Shown: positions 4,540 through 9,519 of the stretch, one piece after another | Layout of the letters: the number at the start of each line of letters is the position of its first letter | Numbering within the stretch: the first letter of the stretch is position 1 | Assembly: GCA_019695455.1 (NCBI GenBank) | Contig: JAEUAC010000395.1 | Span: forward strand, 1 to 9,519 | Source of the DNA: Methylorubrum extorquens | GTDB taxonomy: Bacteria; Pseudomonadota; Alphaproteobacteria; Rhizobiales; Beijerinckiaceae | Direction: 5' to 3' | Length of the DNA: 9,519 nt | Notes under the pieces: generated by a model | Seen by the model: the letters and a program-made list of their open reading frames with translations, nothing else | What the model was told of the DNA's origin: nothing | Databases searched by the model: none | Translations under genes and position numbers: made by a program

Positions 4540-7119
4540 ATGGCCGCCGAGCGATACAACGCCAAGGAAACCGAGCCCCGCTGGCAATCGGTCTGGAGCG
4601 AGCGCGAGCTGTTCCGCACGCGCAACGACGACCCGCGGCCGACCTACTACGTGCTCGAGATGTTCCCCTATCCGTCGGGGCGCATCCACATGGGCCATGT
4701 CCGCAACTACGCGATGGGCGACGTGGTGGCCCGCTACAAGCGGGCGCGCGGCTTCAACGTCCTGCATCCCATGGGCTGGGACGCCTTCGGCCTGCCGGCC
4801 GAGAACGCCGCCATGCAGAACAAGGTCAGTCCCAAGGCCTGGACCTACGCCAACATCGAGACGATGCGCGGCCAGCTCCAGTCGATGGGGCTGTCGCTCG
4901 ACTGGTCGCGCGAGATCGCGACCTGCGATCCCTCCTACTATCGGCACCAGCAGCGCCTCTTCCTCGACTTCCTCGAGGCCGGCCTCGTCGACCGCAAGTC
5001 CGCCAAGGTGAACTGGGATCCCGTGGACCACACGGTGCTGGCGAACGAGCAGGTGATCGACGGGCGCGGCTGGCGCTCCGGCGCCCTCGTCGAGAGCCGC
5101 GAGCTGACGCAGTGGTTCTTCCGCATCTCGGATTTCGCGGCCGACCTCGACGCGCGCCTCGACACGCTCGACCGCTGGCCCGAGAAGGTCCGGCTGATGC
5201 AGCGCAACTGGATCGGGCGCTCGGAAGGGCTGCTCGTCCGCTTCGCGCTGGACGGCGCGGCCGCCGGCACGGACGGCACGCTGGAGGTCTACACGACGCG
5301 GCCGGACACGCTGTTCGGCGCGAAGTTCCTGGCCGTCGCACCCGACCATCCGCTGGCCCGGGCCGCGGCCGAGACGAACCCCGCCCTCGCGACCTTCGTC
5401 GAGGAGTGCCGGCGCCTCGGCACGGCCCAGGAGGCGATCGACAAGGCCGAGAAGCAGGGCTTCGACACCGGCATCCGGGCCCGCCACCCCTTCGACGATT
5501 CCTGGACGCTGCCCGTCTACGTCGCGAACTTCGTGCTCATGGACTACGGCACGGGCGCCATCTTCGGCTGCCCGGCGCACGACCAGCGCGACCTCGACTT
5601 CGTCAACAAGTACGGGCTCGGCAACGTGCCCGTCGTCTGCCCGCCCGGCCAGGACGCGGAGACCTTCGTCGTCACGGACGAGGCCTTCACGGGCGACGGC
5701 CGGATGATCAACTCGCGCTTCCTCGACGGCATGACGACGGACGAGGCCTTCGAGGCCGTCGCCTCGCGCCTCGAAGGCGAGCACCGGGCCGGCCGCCCGG
5801 TGGCCGAGCGCAAGGTGAACTTCCGCCTGCGCGACTGGGGCATCTCGCGCCAGCGCTACTGGGGCTGCCCGATCCCCGTGATCCATTGCGCGGCCTGCGG
5901 CACGGTCCCCGTGCCCGTGGCGGACCTGCCCGTCGTGCTGCCCGAGGACGCCGATTTCACGGTGCCCGGCAACGCGCTCGAGCACCATCCGACGTGGAAG
6001 ACCGTAGCCTGCCCGCGCTGCGGGGCCGCCGCGCGCCGCGAGACGGACACCATGGACACGTTCGTGGATTCGTCCTGGTACTTCGCGCGCTTCACGGCGC
6101 CCTGGCTCGAGGACGAGCCGACCGACCGCGCCGCCGTCGACCGCTGGCTGCCGGTCGACCAGTACATCGGCGGGATCGAGCACGCGATCCTGCACCTCCT
6201 CTATTCGCGCTTCTTCATGCGCGGTCTCACGCGCACCGGCCATGCCGGCATCGACGAGCCCTTCGCGGGCCTCTTCACGCAGGGCATGGTGGTGCACGAG
6301 ACCTACCGGGGCGCCGACGGCGGCTGGGTGCAGCCGGCCGACGTCGCGATCGTGTCCGAGGGCGGCACGCGCCGGGCCACGCTCGCGGCGACGGGCGAGG
6401 CGGTCGCGATCGGCTCCATCGAGAAGATGTCGAAGTCGAAGCGGAACGTGGTCGATCCCGACGACATCATCGCGAGCTACGGGGCGGACACGGCCCGCTG
6501 GTTCATGCTGTCGGATTCGCCGCCCGAGCGCGACGTGATCTGGACGGAGGAGGGCGTGCAGGGCGCCTGGCGCTTCGTGCAGCGCGTGTGGCGGCTCGTC
6601 GGCGAGGTGGTCGAGCGCGACGGGGGAACGGGGGACGGCGCGGCGCTCCGGCGCGCGGCCCACAAGGCGCTGGCGGCCGTCGGCGAGGACGTCGAGGGCC
6701 TGCGGTTCAACCGGGCCGTGGCCCGCATCTACGAGCTCGCCAACGCCCTCCAGGCGGCGCTGGCGGCCGACGCGCCCCCGGCCGCCCTGCGGGAGGCGGC
6801 CGGCATCATGATCCAGCTCCTCGCCCCCATGATGCCGCACCTGGCGGAGGAATGCTGGGCGGCGCTCGGCCGCGACGGGCTGGTGGCGGAGGCCGCCTGG
6901 CCGGCCTTCGATCCGGCGCTCCTCGTCGAGGACGAGATCACGCTGCCCGTGCAGGTGAACGGCAAGAAGCGCGGCGACGTGACCGTGCCGCGGGACGCGG
7001 ATTCGGCCAGCGTCGAGGCGGCCGCGCTCTCGCTGGAGAGCGTGGTTCGTGCCATGGAAGGCCGGCCGGCCCGCAAGGTGATCGTGGTCCCCGGGAGGAT
7101 CGTGAATGTCGTCGCGTGA
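4540..7119 (+). CDS. leuS: Leucyl-tRNA synthetase
   Basis: An 859-residue class I aminoacyl-tRNA synthetase that charges tRNA(Leu) with leucine, matching the E. coli enzyme (about 860 residues). The Rossmann-fold HIGH motif is HMGH (50-53) within MFPYPSGRIHMGHVRNYAMG. The CP1 editing domain, which removes mischarged amino acids, shows TTRPDTLFGAKFLAVAPDHP from residue 252, with T257 in the place of the specificity threonine. A four-cysteine zinc-type insertion has C450/C453 and C491/C494. TMDTFVDSSWYFARF follows, and the KMSKS loop is at 629-633. The anticodon-binding and C-terminal domains carry MMPHLAEECW and LPVQVNGKKRGDV. ATG 4540 gives the family start (MAAERYNAKETEPRWQ); the frame is open to 4408 but the extra residues are unlike the family. 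All key motifs are intact. It overlaps lptE by 14 bases and leads a leuS-lptE-holA operon. Confidence 0.97.
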   Translation: MAAERYNAKETEPRWQSVWSERELFRTRNDDPRPTYYVLEMFPYPSGRIHMGHVRNYAMGDVVARYKRARGFNVLHPMGWDAFGLPAENAAMQNKVSPKAWTYANIETMRGQLQSMGLSLDWSREIATCDPSYYRHQQRLFLDFLEAGLVDRKSAKVNWDPVDHTVLANEQVIDGRGWRSGALVESRELTQWFFRISDFAADLDARLDTLDRWPEKVRLMQRNWIGRSEGLLVRFALDGAAAGTDGTLEVYTTRPDTLFGAKFLAVAPDHPLARAAAETNPALATFVEECRRLGTAQEAIDKAEKQGFDTGIRARHPFDDSWTLPVYVANFVLMDYGTGAIFGCPAHDQRDLDFVNKYGLGNVPVVCPPGQDAETFVVTDEAFTGDGRMINSRFLDGMTTDEAFEAVASRLEGEHRAGRPVAERKVNFRLRDWGISRQRYWGCPIPVIHCAACGTVPVPVADLPVVLPEDADFTVPGNALEHHPTWKTVACPRCGAAARRETDTMDTFVDSSWYFARFTAPWLEDEPTDRAAVDRWLPVDQYIGGIEHAILHLLYSRFFMRGLTRTGHAGIDEPFAGLFTQGMVVHETYRGADGGWVQPADVAIVSEGGTRRATLAATGEAVAIGSIEKMSKSKRNVVDPDDIIASYGADTARWFMLSDSPPERDVIWTEEGVQGAWRFVQRVWRLVGEVVERDGGTGDGAALRRAAHKALAAVGEDVEGLRFNRAVARIYELANALQAALAADAPPAALREAAGIMIQLLAPMMPHLAEECWAALGRDGLVAEAAWPAFDPALLVEDEITLPVQVNGKKRGDVTVPRDADSASVEAAALSLESVVRAMEGRPARKVIVVPGRIVNVVA
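7093..7098 (+). promoter_or_regulatory. Ribosome binding site of lptE inside leuS
   Basis: GGGAGG lies within the last codons of leuS, seven bases before the lptE ATG. It is the strongest Shine-Dalgarno in the window. It fixes the lptE start and, with the 14-base gene overlap, points to translational coupling. Confidence 0.7.
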
Positions 7120-7648
7120 GACCTCGACCCGCCGCCGCGTCCTGACGGCCGGAGCCGCGCTCGGGCTCGCCCTCGCGCTCGGCGGCTGCTTCCGCCCGCT
7201 CTACGGGCCGACCGCGTCGGGCGCGAACCTGCAGGACCTGCTCTCCGCCATCGAGGTCCAGACGGTGACGAGCCCGGCCGGGCAGGAGCGCATCGGCCAC
7301 TACGTCCGCTCGGAGCTGATCTTCAACCTCGACGGCTCGGGACGGCCGGCGCCCAAGCGCTACCGGCTCGCGCTCGACACGGCCGAGACCATCCAGCCGA
7401 TCTCGGTCGACACGACCACGGGCCGGGCGGACGCGGCCCTCCTGAACGGCACCGTGCGCTACACGCTCACCAACCTCGACGGGACGCTGCTGACCGAGGG
7501 CCTCGCCCGCGCGAACGCCACCTATTACCGCGACCAGCAGCGCTTCGCCTCCGTGCGGGCCGCCCGCGACGCCGACATCCGGGTCGCGGGCCTCATCGCC
7601 GAGGACATCAAGCAGCGCCTCGCCGCCTTCCTGGCGACGCGCCCCTGA
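7106..7648 (+). CDS. lptE: LPS-assembly lipoprotein LptE
   Basis: A 180-residue outer-membrane lipoprotein that plugs and helps fold the LptD barrel, which places lipopolysaccharide in the outer leaflet. The N-terminus is a lipoprotein signal: basic residues RRR (9-11), a hydrophobic stretch, and the lipobox LGGC with the lipidated cysteine at C28. FRPLYGP follows directly (29-35) and is the hallmark of LptE. The mature part has the family's alternating strands, including the VRYTLTNLDGTLL region, and ends in helix IAEDIKQRLAAFLATRP. TRRRVLT at 8-14 resembles a twin-arginine (Tat) export motif. The start is fixed by the GGGAGG site. The second gene after leuS is lptE in many alphaproteobacteria, which supports the call where sequence conservation is low. 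The next gene, holA, starts 34 bases on. Confidence 0.88.
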   Translation: MSSRETSTRRRVLTAGAALGLALALGGCFRPLYGPTASGANLQDLLSAIEVQTVTSPAGQERIGHYVRSELIFNLDGSGRPAPKRYRLALDTAETIQPISVDTTTGRADAALLNGTVRYTLTNLDGTLLTEGLARANATYYRDQQRFASVRAARDADIRVAGLIAEDIKQRLAAFLATRP

Positions 7649-7682
7649 GAGGGGCGGCGGGTCCGATGACGGACGCCGCGGC

Positions 7683-8726
7683 ATGACGGCCGTGAAGGCC
7701 GGCGACGTCGACCGGGCGCTCGCGTCGCGCGGGCCGGACGTCGCCCTGCTCCTGTTCTACGGCCCCGATTCGGGCCGGGCGACCGAGCGGGCGCGGGCGG
7801 CGGCGCGGGCCGCCGTGCCGGATCCCGAGGACCCGTTCCAGCTGATCCGGCTCGACGGCGACGCGCTGGCGGACGAGCCGAGCCGCCTCGTCGAGGAGGC
7901 GACGACCTTCGGCATGTTCGGCGGCAGGCGGGCCATCTGGGTGCGGCCCACCTCGCGGTCGATCGCGCCCGCCGTCGCGGCCTGCCTCGGCGCGAGCCTC
8001 GTCGACACGCTGGTCGTGATCGAGGCGGGCGACCTCGCCAAGGCGTCGCCGCTGCGGGTCGCCTGCGAGCAATCCCCGCTGGCGCTGGCGCTGCCCTGCT
8101 ACGGCGACGACGGGAAGGCGCTGGCGGCCGTCATCACGGAGACGCTGCGGGGACACGGCCTGTCGATCGCGCCGGACGCGCACGCGCTCCTCGCCGACAG
8201 TCTCGGCGGCGACCGGCTCGCCTCGCGCGGCGAGCTCGACAAGCTCGCGCTCTACGCCCACGGGCAGGATTCCGTCACGCTCGCGGACGTGGAGGCGATC
8301 GTGTCCGACGTGTCGGGCGTCTCGTTCGACGCCGCGATCGACGCGGCCTTCTGCGGCGACCGGGTCGGGCTCGACGCGGCGCTGAGCGGGCTCGCGGCCG
8401 CCGGCACGTCGCCCGTCGCCTCCGTCGCGCTCGCCATCCGGCACGGGCTCGCGCTGCTCGCCGCGCTCGCCCGCATGGACGGCACGGGCCGGACCGAGAG
8501 CGCGATGGCGGCCTGGCGGGGCCTCAACTGGAAGCGGAAGCCCGCCATCGTGCGGCAATTGCAGATCTGGCGGGAGGGCGACGCCGTCGCGGCGCTGCGC
8601 CGGCTGGACGAGGCGGCGCTCGCGACCCGCCGGGCCGGCGCGCTCGCGGATGCCGAGGCCTCGCAGGCCCTCTTCTCGATCGCGGCCCGGGCGCGCTCGC
8701 TGGCGGGCGCCGGCCGGCGGGGCTGA
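7683..8726 (+). CDS. holA: DNA polymerase III subunit delta
   Basis: A 347-residue clamp-loader subunit, close in length to E. coli HolA (343). Delta opens the beta sliding clamp and works with delta-prime and DnaX (tau/gamma) at the replication fork. The N-terminal domain begins MTAVKAGDVDRALASRG followed by LLLFYGPDSGRATERARA (22-39), the family's non-functional relative of an AAA+ P-loop. Other recognisable pieces are EEATTFGMFGGRRAIWV, LADSLGGDRLASRGELDKLA in the lid-like middle domain, and the helical C-terminal collar domain with AIRHGLALLAALA and SQALFSIAARARSLA. ATG 7683 matches the family start; no Shine-Dalgarno is clear close by. It is the third gene of the leuS-lptE-holA unit. Its stop abuts that of the convergent Sel1-repeat gene. 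Confidence 0.93.
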   Translation: MTAVKAGDVDRALASRGPDVALLLFYGPDSGRATERARAAARAAVPDPEDPFQLIRLDGDALADEPSRLVEEATTFGMFGGRRAIWVRPTSRSIAPAVAACLGASLVDTLVVIEAGDLAKASPLRVACEQSPLALALPCYGDDGKALAAVITETLRGHGLSIAPDAHALLADSLGGDRLASRGELDKLALYAHGQDSVTLADVEAIVSDVSGVSFDAAIDAAFCGDRVGLDAALSGLAAAGTSPVASVALAIRHGLALLAALARMDGTGRTESAMAAWRGLNWKRKPAIVRQLQIWREGDAVAALRRLDEAALATRRAGALADAEASQALFSIAARARSLAGAGRRG

Positions 8727-8732
8727 TCAGCC
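8721..8732. repeat. GGCTGATCAGCC palindrome at the holA/Sel1 junction
   Basis: A perfect 12-base palindrome holds both stop codons: holA TGA at 8724-8726 and the Sel1 gene's TGA on the other strand at 8729-8727. The genes meet with no spacer. The inner CTGATCAG is identical to the sequence at the transporter/ogt junction (1476-1483). With no loop it is not a normal terminator stem. Confidence 0.6.
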
Positions 8733-9509
8733 GGGCCTGAAGCGGCGGAGCAGCCGCGCCCCCATCGGGCGCGGCGCGGGTCCGGCGTCCGGCCGCGCCG
8801 CCTCGGCCCGGGCGAGAGCCGCCGCGCCGATCGCCGCCACGTCCGGGTCGGGGCTCGGGCGGAGCTCGGCCGCGAGCGCGTCGAGGAAGTTCGCCGTCCC
8901 GGTCTCGAGCGAGCGCCGCAGCCAGGCGAGCCAGCCGTCCCGGTCGCCCGCGGCCCCGAGCAGGCTCGCGAGGTTCGCCTGCGACCAGCAATCGCCGGCC
9001 TCGGCGCCCCGCCGGTACCAGGCGAGCGCCGCCGCGGGATCGGCCGGCGCGCCCCAGCCCTCCTCGCGGCAGCGGCCGAGCAGGCCCATGGCCTTGGCGT
9101 TGCCGGCGGCCGCCGCCGCCTCGAAGGCCGCGACCGCCGCGACCGGATCGGGCGCGACGCCCTCGCCGTAGAGCCGCATGCAGCCGAGATTGTACCAGCC
9201 CCAGTCCGAGCCGCGCTCGGCCGCGCGCCCGAACCAGCGGAGCGCCTCGGGATGGTCCACCGGCGTGCCCCAGCCGACCTCGTGGCAGCGCCCGACCATG
9301 TTGAGGCCGTCGGGGCTCCCCGTCGCGGCGGCCTTGCCGAACCAGAGGAGCGCGGCGGCGCGGTCGCGCGGGACGTCGCGGCCGTCGAGCAGCATCTGTC
9401 CCCAGGTGACCTGGGCCGCCCGGAAGCCGTGATGGGCGGCGGAGCGGACGTGCCGCACGAGGGTCGGCCGGTCCCCGCCCAGCACCCGCGCCCAATCCTC
9501 CGCGCTCAT
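8727..9509 (-). CDS. Sel1-like repeat (TPR-like) protein
   Basis: A 260-residue protein made mostly of Sel1-like repeats, the helix-turn-helix units that form a curved scaffold for protein binding. Three perfect 36-residue units cover residues 65-100, 101-136 and 137-172, each with the pattern A..LG..Y..G.G...D...A..WF..AA..G. A less complete unit lies at 31-64 and a shortened one at 173-204. Examples are EVGWGTPVDHPEALRWFGRA and REEGWGAPADPAAALAWYRR. There is no signal peptide or membrane segment, so it is probably cytoplasmic, unlike many secreted Sel1 proteins. The tail (205-260) is rich in Ala, Pro and Arg. ATG 9509 is taken as start, 10 bases from the window edge; the ATGA there would allow overlap with an upstream gene. 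The partner and role cannot be told. Confidence 0.85.
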   Translation of the reverse strand: MSAEDWARVLGGDRPTLVRHVRSAAHHGFRAAQVTWGQMLLDGRDVPRDRAAALLWFGKAAATGSPDGLNMVGRCHEVGWGTPVDHPEALRWFGRAAERGSDWGWYNLGCMRLYGEGVAPDPVAAVAAFEAAAAAGNAKAMGLLGRCREEGWGAPADPAAALAWYRRGAEAGDCWSQANLASLLGAAGDRDGWLAWLRRSLETGTANFLDALAAELRPSPDPDVAAIGAAALARAEAARPDAGPAPRPMGARLLRRFRPG

Positions 9510-9519
9510 GCGGCGGAGC

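Noticed and set aside
4429..6840. 803-residue minus-strand open frame over leuS
   Set aside because: It is the antisense shadow of leuS, expected in very GC-rich DNA where stop codons are rare. It has biased composition and no recognisable domain.
1..9519. A novel defence system, mobile element, CRISPR array or biosynthetic cluster
   Set aside because: Every sizeable frame is explained by known housekeeping or common families. There is no transposase, integrase, spaced direct-repeat array or composition break.

Overview
The window looks like an ordinary chromosomal housekeeping segment from a very GC-rich alphaproteobacterium. I favour the Hyphomicrobiales (Rhizobiales), perhaps Methylobacteriaceae or a relative. 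The reasons are the extreme G/C preference at third codon positions, the leuS-lptE-holA order usual in that group, and the family-level look of the Aat, LptE and HD-GYP proteins. The genus is an inference; no rRNA or marker gene is present to fix it. Coding density is very high: no gap reaches 300 bases and the longest is 137 bases. I see no tRNA, rRNA, CRISPR array, insertion sequence, phage gene or clear sign of recent transfer.

Layout, left to right. Bases 1-263 hold the 5' part of gpmI (phosphoglycerate mutase, minus strand, running off the left edge), divergent from an AI-2E-family membrane transporter (388-1479, plus). The transporter abuts, stop to stop, an ogt-type O6-alkylguanine repair methyltransferase (1480-2061, minus). 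A divergent intergenic region with an imperfect dyad leads to a two-module HD-GYP protein (2163-3638, plus), probably a cyclic-di-GMP phosphodiesterase with a decayed first HD copy. It converges on aat, the leucyl/phenylalanyl-tRNA-protein transferase (3752-4402, minus), with a small inverted repeat between them. aat is divergent from leuS (4540-7119, plus), which starts the apparent operon leuS-lptE-holA (LeuRS, LPS-assembly lipoprotein, DNA polymerase III delta). holA abuts, stop to stop, a Sel1-repeat protein (8727-9509, minus).

How the genes relate. The aat/leuS pair is the most suggestive: LeuRS makes Leu-tRNA(Leu), and Aat spends it to mark proteins for N-degron degradation. Their shared 137-base control region carries an exact 11-base direct repeat. 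leuS, lptE and holA look co-transcribed, with lptE translationally coupled to leuS. The remaining genes are probably separate units in divergent or convergent pairs.

I found no convincing previously undescribed system. The points worth a second look are the duplicated, half-decayed HD protein, the aat/leuS control region, a shared CCCGTGCTAGAG box upstream of gpmI and aat, a dyad between ogt and the HD-GYP gene, and identical CTGATCAG palindromes at both abutting convergent stops.
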